Positions 22,346 through 33,284 of a stretch of 64,000 bases of DNA are shown here, piece after piece. The stretch lies in the NCBI GenBank assembly GCA_941918925.1, contig OW799233.1:76821797-76885796 (forward strand), read 5' to 3'. Every line of letters starts with the position of its first letter. Position 1 is the stretch's first letter. The position numbers and the translations under genes were made by a program. The notes beneath the pieces are model-generated. The model made no database searches. It was given only the letters and a program-made list of their open reading frames with translations, and was not told where the DNA came from. This DNA comes from Phyto melanocephala (taxonomy: Eukaryota; Arthropoda; Insecta; Diptera; Rhinophoridae).

Positions 22346-24803
22346 AGGTAAATAGTTTCTTGCCATATAAGGCACCAGGGCCGGACGGTATTTTTCCGGC
22401 TCTCCTACAAAGAAGCATTGACCTAATCGACATAAGGCTGGCGAATATTTTTACTACTTGCCTGAAATATGCGTATACCCCTGTGGAATGGAGGGAGGCG
22501 AGAGTCGTTTTCATACCTAAACCAGGGAGGGAAAATTACGCAAATCCTAAAGCTTATAGACCCATAAGCTTAACATCATTCTTATTGAAAACCATGGAGC
22601 GTATCGTCGATGGAATGGTCAGAAGACGATTACCAGGCGATTCAATGAGATTTGGACAACACGCCTATATCAAGGGCAGATCTACTGAGACTGCTCTTCA
22701 GGAGGTTGTTTATCATATAGAGAGATCCTTCGACCTGGGTGTGTATACCATGGGCGTATTCATAGACATAGAAGGAGCTTTCAATAACGTAATGACCTCG
22801 AGTCTTATCGGTTCCTTGGAAAACTTAGGGTTAAGCCATGTCTTAATTGCATGGATTAGCAATATGTTAAGGAACAGATGGATAAATTGTGAGGCAAATG
22901 GAGTAAGAAGAAGGGACAAAGTATGGCGAGGAACCCCGCAGGGAGGTATTTTATCTCCATTAATATGGGTAACTACCATACATAGTCTACTGAGGATTCT
23001 ATCGAACGAGGGATTCAAGCCTATCTGTTACGCAGATGATGTTGCGATACTGATCAGGGGGACGAATCCAAATTCTTTATGTATGAGAGCAATGGAGGCT
23101 TTGAATATATCCTATAACTGGGCGAAGGAGCGAGGGCTCAATGTCAACCCGGAAAAGACTGAAATCTGTTTGTTTACGAGAAAGAGGAAGATACCGGTGC
23201 ATAGCTATCCCATTTTTCGGAATAAGACAATTAAGATTGATAAAAAGGTCAAATACCTAGGAATAGTACTTGATTGGAGACTATCCTGGAAGGACCACAT
23301 TCAATGTAAAGTGGAGAGAGCTCAAAGAATATGGGCCCTCTGCAGAAGAGTGATTGGCTCAAAATGGGGCTTAAGCCCAAGGATGACACATTGGCTATAT
23401 ACGAGTGTACTGCGGCCTACAATTACGTACGCTTCGTTAGTATGGTGGACATCCTTAGAGAAGAAGGTGAATATAAAACCTCTTCAAAAGATTCAGAGAC
23501 AGTGCTGCATTAGTATTTGCGGCGCCATGAGCACCACATCGACAATGGCCATTGAGAATATATTATCCATTTGGCCTATTGAGATACAGGTAAAATATGA
23601 AGCGGCCTTAGCTGCCACAAGATTAATGGCAATAGATGAGTGGCTTATAAGAGAACATAAGACCAGATACCAAAGAATAACGGATATCTTACCGATAGGA
23701 AATATTACAGAATTAACATGTGATAAAATCCCGATGAGATATGAGAATATTAACTGCATAACCATTATACCGGAAGAGGGAGAATGGGATGAGATAATCA
23801 GGATGGGAAACACCCACGGAATCGATCTTTATACAGACGGTTCAAAGATTGGTGACCAAACTGGAATGGGCTTATACGAAATAAGCCGAAATAGAGGCAA
23901 ATACTTCCGTCTTCCAGATCACAACACTATTTTTCAGGCTGAGATCATGGCGATTACGGAAGGAATTAAATGGATAAAGGAAACGAATAGCGAAACTCCG
24001 ATTCGTATCTTTACAGATAGCCAATCAGTGATTAAGACATTGAGAAAGGAGAAAGTTGAATCCCGGAACGTTTTGCAATGCAAGAGTGAGATAAACTCAT
24101 ATGCAAATTGTGAACATCTGGAGATAATATGGATACCAAGCCATCACGGGCTGATCGGAAACGATAAAGCCGACAAATTATCCAAAATGGGAGCTCTTTT
24201 GAGTACTATAACTTTGGAGAACGCCAAACCCCTTAAACGATTTAAGGATGAACTTAAACGTTGGGCAATGGAAGAACATGTCAGAAAATGGCAAAGCACT
24301 GATGTCGGTAAGGTGACAAGAACACTCTGGGGTGACCCAAATCTTGGGAAGTCAAAGGAGATTCTGAGACTAAGTAGACCTACACTTGGGAGATTAACCG
24401 GTGTAATTACAGGTCATACGGAGTTGAGAACTCATTTGGCACGCATGGGATTATCTGAGGAGACGACATGTAGAGCTTGTGAGGAAGAGGATGAGACCCT
24501 GGTACACTACCTCTGTCATTGTCCTGCGTTTGGGCATATTAGGGGCGAGAATTTTACAGTAGATAATATGCCGAACTTGGAATACCTGGGGAACTCGAAC
24601 TGGAGATCCATAAGGCGTTACATTGAGGGGACTGGTTTCTTGGACTAGTCCGTTATTTATGGGAAATTATGTTTATGGTTTTTTCTTTGGGAATTCCGTT
24701 TTCCACATGGAGCGCACAACATGCCAACTGGGCATAGGTGTATACCTGTCATGGGTTTGGGCTTTTATACCCCTCCTTTTCAACCTAACCTAACCTAACC
24801 TAT
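22346..24803 (+). mobile_element. LINE A, 5'-truncated non-LTR retrotransposon (RT + RNase H)
   Basis: The element runs from within the RT palm to a 3' tail of four CCTAA units (24781-24803). An approximate target duplication, TATATAACA(CA)TTA, is visible at 22332-22345 and after 24801. The 3' UTR (24649-24780) contains a GGGAATTCCGTTTTCCACAT stretch also found in the truncated copy at 12619-13160. A second degenerate copy lies at 33955-34875. RT plus RNase H plus a C-terminal zinc knuckle fits the LOA/R1/I group of insect LINEs. Confidence 0.9.
22360..24648 (+). CDS. LINE A ORF2: reverse transcriptase, RNase H, zinc knuckle
   Basis: An intact 762-codon frame that continues upstream past 22360 to the truncation point, so the first residue is not a real start (codon TTG). 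RT: KAPGPDGIFPALLQ, IPKPG, AYRPISLTSFLLK, IDIEGAFNNV with motif-A Asp, GTPQGGILSPL and the catalytic CYADDVAIL. RNase H at about residues 485-610: DLYTDGSKI, AEIMAITEG, IFTDSQSV, HHGLIGNDKAD. A C-terminal knuckle CRACEEEDETLVHYLCHC follows. All catalytic residues seen are present, but the endonuclease and ORF1 are missing, so the copy cannot move on its own. Its uninterrupted frame suggests a recent insertion. Confidence 0.92.
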   Translation: MPYKAPGPDGIFPALLQRSIDLIDIRLANIFTTCLKYAYTPVEWREARVVFIPKPGRENYANPKAYRPISLTSFLLKTMERIVDGMVRRRLPGDSMRFGQHAYIKGRSTETALQEVVYHIERSFDLGVYTMGVFIDIEGAFNNVMTSSLIGSLENLGLSHVLIAWISNMLRNRWINCEANGVRRRDKVWRGTPQGGILSPLIWVTTIHSLLRILSNEGFKPICYADDVAILIRGTNPNSLCMRAMEALNISYNWAKERGLNVNPEKTEICLFTRKRKIPVHSYPIFRNKTIKIDKKVKYLGIVLDWRLSWKDHIQCKVERAQRIWALCRRVIGSKWGLSPRMTHWLYTSVLRPTITYASLVWWTSLEKKVNIKPLQKIQRQCCISICGAMSTTSTMAIENILSIWPIEIQVKYEAALAATRLMAIDEWLIREHKTRYQRITDILPIGNITELTCDKIPMRYENINCITIIPEEGEWDEIIRMGNTHGIDLYTDGSKIGDQTGMGLYEISRNRGKYFRLPDHNTIFQAEIMAITEGIKWIKETNSETPIRIFTDSQSVIKTLRKEKVESRNVLQCKSEINSYANCEHLEIIWIPSHHGLIGNDKADKLSKMGALLSTITLENAKPLKRFKDELKRWAMEEHVRKWQSTDVGKVTRTLWGDPNLGKSKEILRLSRPTLGRLTGVITGHTELRTHLARMGLSEETTCRACEEEDETLVHYLCHCPAFGHIRGENFTVDNMPNLEYLGNSNWRSIRRYIEGTGFLD

Positions 24804-24945
24804 ATAACATTAGCATAACATTTGAAGGGTAGAAAAACCGACAGCTGTGGTCAGGTATTTTCCAACACTTGTACACCATAATGCCTACACGTTGGCGAAA
24901 GTTATATTAGATTCGGTATGGCCGATAAAGCGCCCTTACTTGATT
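24804..24945. repeat. Fragment of a dispersed fly repeat
   Basis: The segment ending GATTCGGTATGGCCGATAAA and GCGCCCTTACTTG (about 24891-24941) matches the terminal hairpin region of the dispersed element at 36023-36769 (GATTCGGCACGGCCGAATAT, then AGCGCTCTTACTTG). Only this end is present. Confidence 0.6.
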
Positions 24946-24983
24946 ATTCGTTAAATAAAATGTTTTTAATTATAAGTACTTAC

Positions 24984-25276
24984 TTCTAGAATTGGTGATG
25001 CTGTACTGGGGCCACTTATAATCAATAAAACATGAGGTCGTTTTCCGTAGCTTAAATCGTAATATATGTCAACCAGAGGTGTTGGACCCAACTCATATAT
25101 TTTTGATATAAGCTGAGATATACTAGATGGTCCAAGTGCTCCGATAGGCAAATATCCTCCCAATTGTTCCAAAACTAAACGAATCGTAGATGAATTTATA
25201 CTTTGTCTTAAACAGCTACCAAACAATCGACCTAGTTTTCGAAATGGTCCCGAAGTGGTGTTGTGTTGTAATAGTT
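24984..25276 (-). CDS. Single exon of a probable M13 (neprilysin-like) peptidase gene
   Basis: A 293-bp open segment on minus lies between a good acceptor (TTTTTCTATTACAG, AG at 25278-25277) and a perfect donor (GAA/GTAAGT, GT at 24983-24982). It enters in phase 2 and leaves in phase 0, encoding 97 residues. The protein (FGSCLRQSINSSTI, LEQLGGYLPIGALGP, then PLVDIYYDLSYGKRPHVLLI) resembles the N-terminal half of M13 zinc metallopeptidases, where a conserved SC is followed by a P-L-x-x-x-L/I block and a D-x-x-x-x-x-P/N strand. The catalytic HExxH exon is not in the window. Codon use is less AT-biased than the surroundings. If right, the flanking transposon piles sit in long introns of this gene. 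The family assignment is from memory of the pattern and is moderately sure; that it is a real exon is surer. Confidence 0.55.
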
Positions 25277-25669
25277 CTGTAATAGAAAAATTATCGTTTT
25301 TATCGATATATGGAACGAATATTTATTCATCAGGTTGTTTCTTTTCATCAGCAAACTAATTAATTATTTGAAACTTAATTGTGAAATTCAATAAACAAAA
25401 ATCAAATAACAGTGGTCAAAAAAACTATTCGACACAGACCAATGAGTTCATGTTTTTATCAATAAAAAACCGTGCACTGTTTCATTTAACAAAAATATCG
25501 TTGAAAACGCTTTATTAGGAAATGAAGATCCTTATTTTCAACAAAAATATTGGAATTTTATTAAAATATTATAAAAAATCCATATGGTAAAATAATATAT
25601 AAAAAAGGAGAGAAAAAAAAGTATTCGACATCGTTAATATTCTTGGAAGATATAATACGTATTTGTACT

Positions 25670-25788
25670 TTAGAACCGAGTTGCTCTTCCATATCGGCGA
25701 ATTATTTCCCTTAAGCGATTTGGCATAGAATTTACCAAGGTTTTGGTATATTCTGGATCAATTTTATTCCATTCCTCCAGAAGGATCT
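25670..25788 (-). pseudogene. Tc1-like transposase, C-terminal piece
   Basis: Minus strand: LLEEWNKIDPEYTKTLVNSM, PNRLREIIRRYG, then TAA at 25672-25670. This is the conserved tail of Tc1/mariner transposases after the last acidic residue. It continues the frame broken at 32382. Confidence 0.8.
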
Positions 25789-26270
25789 GACACTGGCAAC
25801 CCTATAGTGATAAATACGGATTTTTTGTATCGCTGTTTGTTATGATTAATTATTAAATAAAAGTATAACTTACAACGATTTGTTTCACATCATTTTGTTT
25901 GTTATCATCCATCGGAGGTGTGTAGTGTACATAGCTGCCAGACAAAATAGGGGCAAAATCGTCTAATTTGGGGAAAAAAATCGTCAAAATCGTCAAATAG
26001 TTTACTCAAATCGTCATAAAAACGTCAAAATAAAAAGACGCATTTTTCAAAACAAAACATTTTTTATTTAATGCATAACATAACAAACTTTTTAAATCCA
26101 GAGAGATCAATGGTTTTATTAGACCCTTTTAAGTTAAGAACATGACAATAAATATGATACAACTTAAAATTAATTTCGAAAAATAAATATTAATATGTAT
26201 ATAAATACAAAAAATAATAAATAATGAATTGGCTGCATCTAATTCAGACTAATTGACAGATAATTATAAT

Positions 26271-26543
26271 CATTTCTTTCTAAAGTTTCTACCGATTAAG
26301 GTAGCTTTAGGCAAGCGTAAGACGAGCACAACGCCAAAATAAACTACTTCGTTTCGCTTTTTAGGCCATACATTTATTTCTGGATCTACAAACCAGTCTT
26401 CCTTAATTTTCTTCTTCTTGTTGGTTACCTGTGAAAAACACCATTAAAATTTAATTTTAGCTACCACAAAGTTTTGTATAAAAAATGGATGAAATTTATA
26501 CTTACAGAGGAAGAGCTGCGAAAATTTTCATCATCTTGGTTTT
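26271..26543 (-). CDS. Small spliced frame inside the hAT element, unknown product
   Basis: On minus, a 38-bp candidate exon (26543-26506; acceptor TTTTCAATAG, donor GTAAGTATA) joins in frame to a second (26428-26271; acceptor TTTTTCACAG) that ends in TGA. The combined peptide contains NQDDENFRSSSS, then a lysine cluster, KEDWFVDPEINVWPKK and YFGVVLVLRLPKATLI. I do not recognise it. The splice signals and preserved frame suggest the 3' end of a real transcript, perhaps of the parental transposase or a captured host gene. Upstream exons are replaced by the inserted repeat. Confidence 0.3.
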
Positions 26544-26591
26544 CTATTGAAAATATAATGTTTGATTTTTAAGGTTTTAATGTATAATTAA

Positions 26592-27333
26592 CAAGTAAGA
26601 GCGCTACACAACGTGTAGTCATGCAATAACAGTAGTTTGTGTTACCATTTATCCCATATGAAATACGTACATACATATAAAAACATACATATATAAAACT
26701 TCCCATTGTAAAATTATAAATTCACGTATGTATGTTAAAAAAAACAAAAAAAAATAAAAAAAATTTTTAAAAAAATTTAAAAAAAAATTTAAAAAAAATA
26801 TTTTATATATATAATATATATAAAACAAAAAAAAAATAAAACAAAATAGTAATAAAAATATTAATAATATATTAAATAAAAAATAAAAAAAAAATTTAAA
26901 AAAAAAATTTAAAAAAAAAAATTTTTTTAAATTAAAAAAAAATTTTTTTTGGCTCAGCTGGGATTCGATGCCATGTTTTCTCTGACCAGTATACACGTTT
27001 GTATGTATGTATGTTGTTGTTGTAATGTTGATTTTGTGAAAAAAAATCGAGGTGGTCGTGGGTTTTGCTCAGTTGTTTATGTACCGATGTTTCTGATTTT
27101 CAATACCGAATATTTCTAATATTTTAATACCTTACCCGGGTCCAACCTATGTCGGGGGGCTTCAAAAAGTTGATTTCAACATACACACGGACAGACGGAC
27201 AAAGCTTAATCGACTCCCCTATTCATAAGCTTTAAGAAAATATATACTTTAGGGGTCGGAAATGAAAATTTTAGAAATTTCACACGGAATGACAAACCTA
27301 TATATACCCATTTTCACTGTGTGAAGGGTATAA
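26592..27333 (-). repeat. Dispersed fly repeat, copy 1
   Basis: The copy is about 742 bp, from CAAGTAAGAGCGCT to a GTGAAGGGTATA end. It is the reverse complement of 36023-36769 along nearly its whole length, including a 200-bp A/T-only core and a TTTCACACGGAATGACAAAC block. It lacks the roughly 35-bp GATTCGGCACGGCCGAATAT hairpin found in copy 2. It lies within the hAT element. Confidence 0.8.
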
Positions 27334-27775
27334 AAAGAACTTACCCTTTTTTTGAAGTATTTAAGCATATTAATTTGTCACTTAAATAATTTAAATAAAT
27401 TTACTTAAAAAACTAAAATTGTTTTAAACGCATTACCAAATTTATATTTGTTCGTGTTGTAGGTATCAGTTGATAATATGTGGCATATACTATGTTAAAA
27501 ATGTACAAAGTGGAAAAATTACCCACAAAAACACATTAAATAATGATCGATGTATCCCTTTCACTCTGTTCTATTATTAATAACATAAAAAACCGTTACA
27601 AATTATTTTTATTTAGTTTAAGGTTGATATAAAAGTAATGAAAAATGTTGCAAGCTTGAATTCTTGAAAATCGTCAAAAACATAGCATAAATCGTCGAAT
27701 CGTCAACACTTAATTTTAGCACGTAAAATCGTCAAAATGACGATAATCGTCAAATCTGGCAGCTATGGTAGTGTA

Positions 27776-28374
27776 TTAAAATTTGCACAGTATCATTAAT
27801 AGTGATTTATTTACTTTTTTTTAAATATTAAATTAAGTCACTGTCCATTAAATTTATTTATATTTATATAAGTATGTTTAATAGTTTTTTAAGCTTAAGG
27901 TCCTTTTAATAATAAAAAATCTTTTTGTTTTGTTTTATATTATTTGATCAATATTTCGCTACTATTTTGTGTAGCATCATCAGGATAAACGTTTTTTTTA
28001 TTATATATTAGTTTTTTGTTGGATTTGTGTCTTGATATTAGTTATTTTTTAAATAAAAAAATAAAATTTAAATAAAATTTATTTTTTTTTTTATAACATA
28101 TATTATTATAAAAGGTCAAAGAAAACCAATAATTGTTTATATTTATTGGAATTTTTGATCTCAAACCACTCAATTGTTTGGAAAACCAAAAATATTATGT
28201 ATACCACTAAACTTAAAAGCAATACCAGCTGTTTTTATATTCACCACACACGGTGCTGCCTGATTTTCACATTTTGTTAATACTCAAAACCGTATTTTTA
28301 AAAGGCCCAAAATAAAATAATAATTTATTGACACGGTATTTATTGCTTTAAATGTTATTAAAATTTGGCATAAA
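27776..28374. other. AT-rich stretch before LINE C ORF1
   Basis: Part of this is probably the LINE C 5' UTR. It contains a GCTAC-TATTTTGT-GTAGC hairpin (near 27958-27975). No coding frame was recognised. Confidence 0.4.
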
Positions 28375-29161
28375 ATGAATCCTGATTCCCAACTTATGCT
28401 ATTAATGGAAAAACGCTTTTCCAGAATGTCAATTGACATATCTAATAACAGTTCATTTAAAATAAAGGAGTCCGAGGAACGTATATTAACTAAAATTGTC
28501 AACATTGAAGAAAAAAAATATATTCTGTTTCCGACAGGGTCAGCAAACTAGAACAAATTATTCCGCAAATTTTTTACCTTAAAAATGAAATTGATACCTT
28601 AAAGCGGTCTTTGGAAAAGCAAGAAAATACTAAAGTCGCTAATGAGATTCGAATTCATGGCATTCCATACTATGAAAATGAAAACTTACAGACTACATTT
28701 ATGAATATTTGTGAGACCATTAATGCATCTGTTCCAAATATAATTAAAATAACTCGTCTTCAAAATTCGCGAAACAATAGTAAAAATGATAACGTTATTG
28801 ATCTATTATTGCCATAAAATTGTCGTTAGCTCAGGAGAAAAATTATATTTTGAAGCAAGCTGCTGTTTTTCGTCGCAACTCGGAAGACCTTCTGCGCCTA
28901 TGTCATGCTGGTTTTGATTTGATTTTATATAAATGAAGCTCTAACCAGATTTAACCACAATCTTCTTAAGGAAGCAATTAAGTTAAAACGGAAAAAACTA
29001 CTCTCGTCAGTTTACACTCACCGTGGCCGTATTTATGCCAAACGCTCTAAGTCCGATAGCGCGTTTTGTGTGTAGAATGTGCATCTTCTGGAAAATATCG
29101 AAACATCGAAAAACTCACGTGATAACTTTCCAGTTTCTGCAGTAGAAGGGTTTCGCCAGTA
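28375..29161 (+). pseudogene. LINE C ORF1 (coiled coil, RRM-like)
   Basis: ATG 28375 starts MNPDSQLMLLMEKRFSRM with a helical N-terminus. After a frameshift near 28525 the protein continues as a coiled coil (LEQIIPQIFYLKNEIDTLKR) and an RRM-like block (NEIRIHGIPYYENENLQTTF). It then shifts or stops at 28815 and continues in pieces (YTHRGRIYAKRSKSDSA) to about 29080. In intact LINEs this protein binds the element RNA. Confidence 0.6.
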
Positions 29162-29361
29162 ATATTTTAAAATTTATAACTGTCGTAATTATTTCTATAA
29201 CTTATTTTTATTTTTGTATTATTTTTTTGTATCTTACTTTTTTATTATACCATTTTATTTTAAATTTTATAAGTTTTTCTTATTTGATGTTGTCATTGGC
29301 ATAATACTTTATTGTAACTTCTTCTATTATTCGGTCGAGTTCCAAAAACAACACTCATTCT

Positions 29362-32098
29362 ATGATTCGTATAATTGGTAAACAAAAGGAAGGTCTAAAA
29401 ATTTGTCACTTAAATGCTCAAAGTCTTTTTGGTAAATTTGATGAATTCCGATACATTTTTGAAAACTCAGGAATCGATGTAATTTGTATATCTGAAACAT
29501 GGTTCAATCCAAAGAAGATAAAAAACTTTCAGGTCAAAATAGACGGCTATGATTTATTTCGAGCTGATAGGAATACTGGTAAGCGTGCTGGAGGTGTGGT
29601 AATTTATGTCAAGAAACAATTACGTTCTCGGTTTGTTTGCAAATCTATCGCTGAAGAATATGATTTTGTATTTATTGAGCTTCTTTGTGATGAAAGTAAA
29701 TATCTCATTGGAGTTTAATATAGGCCTGGTGATTCACTAGATATTTTTCCGGTTGTAAATATGCTAGTGGAAAATTGTTTATCTTACAGTGATATTACTC
29801 TTTCTGGAGACCTAAATGGAAATTTGCTCTTTGATTCTGATCTCATTACACTTTTCCAACCTATTGGGCTTATAGCTGTAAACACTACTATCCCCACTCA
29901 CTTCACTTCAACTAGTAGTACCCTTAGGTTAGGTTAGGTTAGATCCGGCAGCCGCCCGAAGGCATAGCTCACTTGGGTCCTCCGAGGGTCCCGTTGTGAT
30001 ACCTTTAAAAGTAGTACCCTTATTGACGTGTTTTTTGTCTCTGATATAAGAAAAGTTCTTTTGTACGAACAGTTTTCTTCTCCTAATTTTTCAAAACATG
30101 ATGCCATTTATATGACCTATAACCTTCCTTATTTTAAACATGAAGAACCACAGCATATAACCTTCCGTGATTACAGGAATATTAACTGTGATGCTCTTTT
30201 AAATGAAATTAATATAATTAATTGGACCAGTATCTACAGTAAAAAATATTTGTGATTTAATAATTAGAAGAAATTCGGCTTACAATAAATGGAAAAGATA
30301 TAAAACTACACAGTCGAATGAAATTTTTAAATCGCTACGTAAATCTGTTACTAGGGAAGTAAAGTTAGCAAAGCAACGCTATTATAGTCGTGTATTTTCA
30401 GAGGCTATGGACACTAAAAATATGTGGAAAAACATAAAAAAATTGGTTATAAAGATGAAAGTGAATCTGTAAATCTTTCCACTTTTGAATTAAATGAATT
30501 GAACAGATAATTTACCTTAAATGACTCAATTCCACTTCGTTCTGACTCTTATTCAAATTTACCAGATTGCAATCCGGATTCTTTATTTAGTATTTCCTGC
30601 GTTAACCAGGAGGATGTCCTGGAGGCTCTTCTTTCCATGAAATCAAAATCTATTGGTCTAGACGGTATGAATCCAATATTTATTAAAGCTATTTTACCAC
30701 AGGTTTTACCCTATATTACACATATTTTAAACACTATTTTTACAAAATCTATTTACCCTGATTTGTGGAAATGGGCAAAAGTAATTCCTTTGCCGAACTA
30801 ATAAAGAATACAGGCCAATTTCCGTACTTCCTTTTCTTTCGAAAGTTTTCGAAAAAATTATGAGCAAACAAATGAATGAACATATATCCCAAAATAATCT
30901 TTTATCATCTAAGCAATCTGGTTTTCGCAGGAAAAGAGGGTGTATCACTACTCTAATTGATGTATCGGAAGATCTTCGTTATATCGTTGACAGAGGTAAT
31001 ATTGATTTTTTGACTTTATTGGACCACTCTAAAGCTTTTGACTCAGTAGACCATGATATTCTTGTTAAAAAGCTTAAACATATTTTTGGTTATTCTGAAA
31101 CCTCCTCTATATTGGTTCTGTCTTACCGTCGGAATAGAGAGTAAGTAGTTGTCTCTAAAGATAAGTCGTCTATCTCTGCGACTTTAAGTAGGGGTGTTCC
31201 GCAGGGGCTATACTTGGCCCTCTTTTGTTTTCTATTTACATAAATGATCTACCACGTGTAGTTAATTCATGCAAAATGCAGATGCACGCTGATGACGTTC
31301 AGTTATACACATCATGTAGCGTACGAGATGTAGAAAATTGTGTACTGAACCTGAATACTGAACCTCGTATTTGAATGGGCTAGGATGAATTGTCTTACCT
31401 TAAATCCGAAAAAATCTCAGTGCCTTGTTATTTTTAAAAGGATATATGATACCACTTTTCTTCTGAAAGTTAGTATTAATGGAGTGGATATTGCCTACGT
31501 TGCGAATGCTAAAAACCTTGGAATGATTTTTAATAATACCCTAACGTGGAATGATCAAATTAGCAAAGCTTCTGGAAAAGTTTATGGGATTCTCCGTAGT
31601 CTTTGGTCTTCTCAGTACTACACACCGCAGAAAATTAGATTTGTTCTTGCAAAATCGTTTATCTTACCTACGCTTTTATATGGTTGTGAAATGTTGTCAG
31701 GTTGTGATAGTGCAGACATGGGTAAACTTACAAGCGTCTTTAAAAGTGTAGTTAGATATGTATATGGTTTACGCAAATATGATAGTATCTCCGCTTTTCT
31801 AAATTAAATTTATAGCATTTCATTTGAAGACTATCTTATATTTAGAATTTTACTTATGGTTCATAAAATTATTTTCACTAAAGAACCCATTTATCTTTTC
31901 GAGCGATTTCAATTAACAAGATCTAACCGTAATAACTGTCTTGTAGCAATATTGTATAATAGACTAATATCCGAAAGACATTTTTTTGTAAATGGCATAC
32001 GTCTTTGGAACTCGTTACATACTTTAAATAATCAACTTCACAAAATATCAAATACAACATCATTTAAGAAAGAACTCTATAAATTTTTTCTCAATTGA
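29362..32098 (+). pseudogene. LINE C ORF2: endonuclease and reverse transcriptase
   Basis: Starts near ATG 29362 with an AP endonuclease (KICHLNAQSLFGKFDEFR, CISETWFN, GGVVIYVKK; later LSGDLNGN at about 29805). A stop at 29716 and an 84-bp LINE insertion at 29926-30009 interrupt it. The RT follows in several frames: LDHSKAFDSVDHDILVKKL with motif-A Asp, a GVPQG-like block near 31195 and HADDVQLYTSC near 31290. The thumb (LNPKKSQCLVIF, then LGMIFNNTLTWNDQI) is in 31385-31807 and a terminal piece ends at 32098. Multiple frameshifts make it inactive. There is no RNase H. Confidence 0.8.
29926..30009 (-). mobile_element. 84-bp 3'-end fragment of LINE B
   Basis: On minus it reads ATCACAACGGGACCCTCGGA and on to GGATCTAACCTAACC, matching the last 80 bp of LINE B (about 41725-41800). 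It is flanked by the exact 12-bp duplication AGTAGTACCCTT (29914-29925 and 30010-30021), so it is an extreme 5' truncation inserted in LINE C. Confidence 0.93.
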
Positions 32099-32381
32099 TT
32101 TTTAATAGTTTATTTTAATATTTTAATTAATTCAATTAATTTTTATATATTAATTTTTTTTAATATAATGTTTACCTGCTGTGCAGGATATTTTTTACAT
32201 TTTTATTTTTTATATAAATTATATTATATTATATTTTATATTATACTTTTAATTTTAATTATAAATTAAATTTACAAACAATCTTCTTACTGAAAAATTA
32301 ATTTGTTATGACTAATGTTGTTTTATAAGATTTCAAATCTTGTTACATTAGGATTTTCGAAAATAAATAAAATAAAAAAAT

Positions 32382-33284
32382 CTCTTTCATTTGGTTCTTG
32401 CTTGTGAATTTACGATTTCTTAATTTTTTCTCCACGTGACCCCAGAGATGTTCAATAGTGTTAAGATCTGGGGATTGTGGCGGTGTTTTTATTATTTTGG
32501 GGCAATTATAGAGGAGCCAAAGTTTTGTGTTAAGAGCACAATGCTTGGGATCATTATTTTGGTAAAACTGAAATTTATTTGTTGAGACTTTTCTGCACTA
32601 GGTCGTAAATTAAGCTTGGTTAGTTCAATGTATTTACGATGATTCATAATCCCATCAATTAATGTTAAATTGCTCACACCTGATACCGCCATACACCCCA
32701 AACCATAACACCACCACCACCGTGTCTTACGGTGGAAATCATATTTCTTTCCTCCAACTCTGTATTTGGCTTACGATACACTAAAACCTTACCGTCACAA
32801 CCAAATAGGTTATATTTGCTTTCGTTGGCAAAAATAACATTCATCCAGAACTCCGGAGGCTTACTAACATGATCTTTTGCGAATTGTAGTCTTAGCTTTA
32901 TGTTTTTTGGATATGTGTGGCTCCTTTCTAGCTGATCTTGCGTGGAAATCGTGTTTTTTTAATACGTTTCTTATTGTTTGAGGAGAAAAAGATACTCCTA
33001 AGTACTCTTCAGTGGTTTTCGCCAAAATGGTTACATTAATTTTAGGGTTTCTTCTAACCTCATGTACTATTCGTCGCTCGTCTGCTTCAGTAGGCTTGGA
33101 AGGGCGCCCACTTCTAAACTTGTTGATTACACTTTTTTTAGCTTTTTTACTTTTTTGTTATGTATGCACAGTAGTTCTAGATCTTTGAATAATATTTGCT
33201 ATGATTTTTTTCAGTTTTTCCCAATTTAAAATAATAAATTAAATTTCTGACATCCAAAGATGTTTCTTTACCTTTGCGTCCCAT
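32382..33284 (-). pseudogene. Tc1-like transposase, main part
   Basis: ATG at 33284 (MGRKGKETSLDVRNLIYYF) opens an N-terminal helix-turn-helix region, then several frameshifts. The catalytic region reads FANESKYNLFGCDGK, with Asn where the first catalytic Asp is expected, followed by GGGGVMVWGCMAVSG. After another frame change comes a PDLNTIEHLWGHVEKK-like stretch near 32405-32470. The copy is clearly dead. The DNA-cleaving DDE activity of the family would act on the CAGTGGTC ends noted above. Confidence 0.82.

Larger units (their letters stand above)
25930..27767. mobile_element. hAT-type element, 1.84 kb, with 8-bp target duplication
   Basis: Perfect 13-bp inverted ends (CATAGCTGCCAGA) lie at 25930-25942 and 27755-27767. 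They are flanked by the exact 8-bp duplication GTAGTGTA (25922-25929, 27768-27775), which is the hAT hallmark. Both arms carry about five copies of AAATCGTC, in the same strand orientation in both arms. The interior holds a short spliced minus-strand frame and, inserted into it, a 742-bp dispersed fly repeat (26592-27333). No full transposase is present, so it is non-autonomous. Confidence 0.85.
28375..32380 (+). mobile_element. LINE C, non-LTR retrotransposon with decayed ORF1 and ORF2
   Basis: An ORF1 with coiled coil and RRM-like region, then an AP-endonuclease and RT ORF2, then an (AAATA)n-rich 3' end at 32360-32380. It is inserted in the Tc1-like transposase. The 5' boundary is uncertain and may be up to 25788 if the hAT element sits in its 5' UTR. 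There is no RNase H, and the ORF1 type suggests the CR1/jockey side of the LINE tree. Confidence 0.82.

Noticed and set aside
25872..25912. First exon of a host gene on minus (MDDNKQNDVKQIV then GTAAGT)
   Set aside because: Too short, no matching downstream exon, and it lies between Tc1-like sequence and a hAT end; kept only as a curiosity.
26649..26996. Phe/Leu-rich membrane protein frame on minus
   Set aside because: It is a translation of the A/T-only core of a dispersed repeat.
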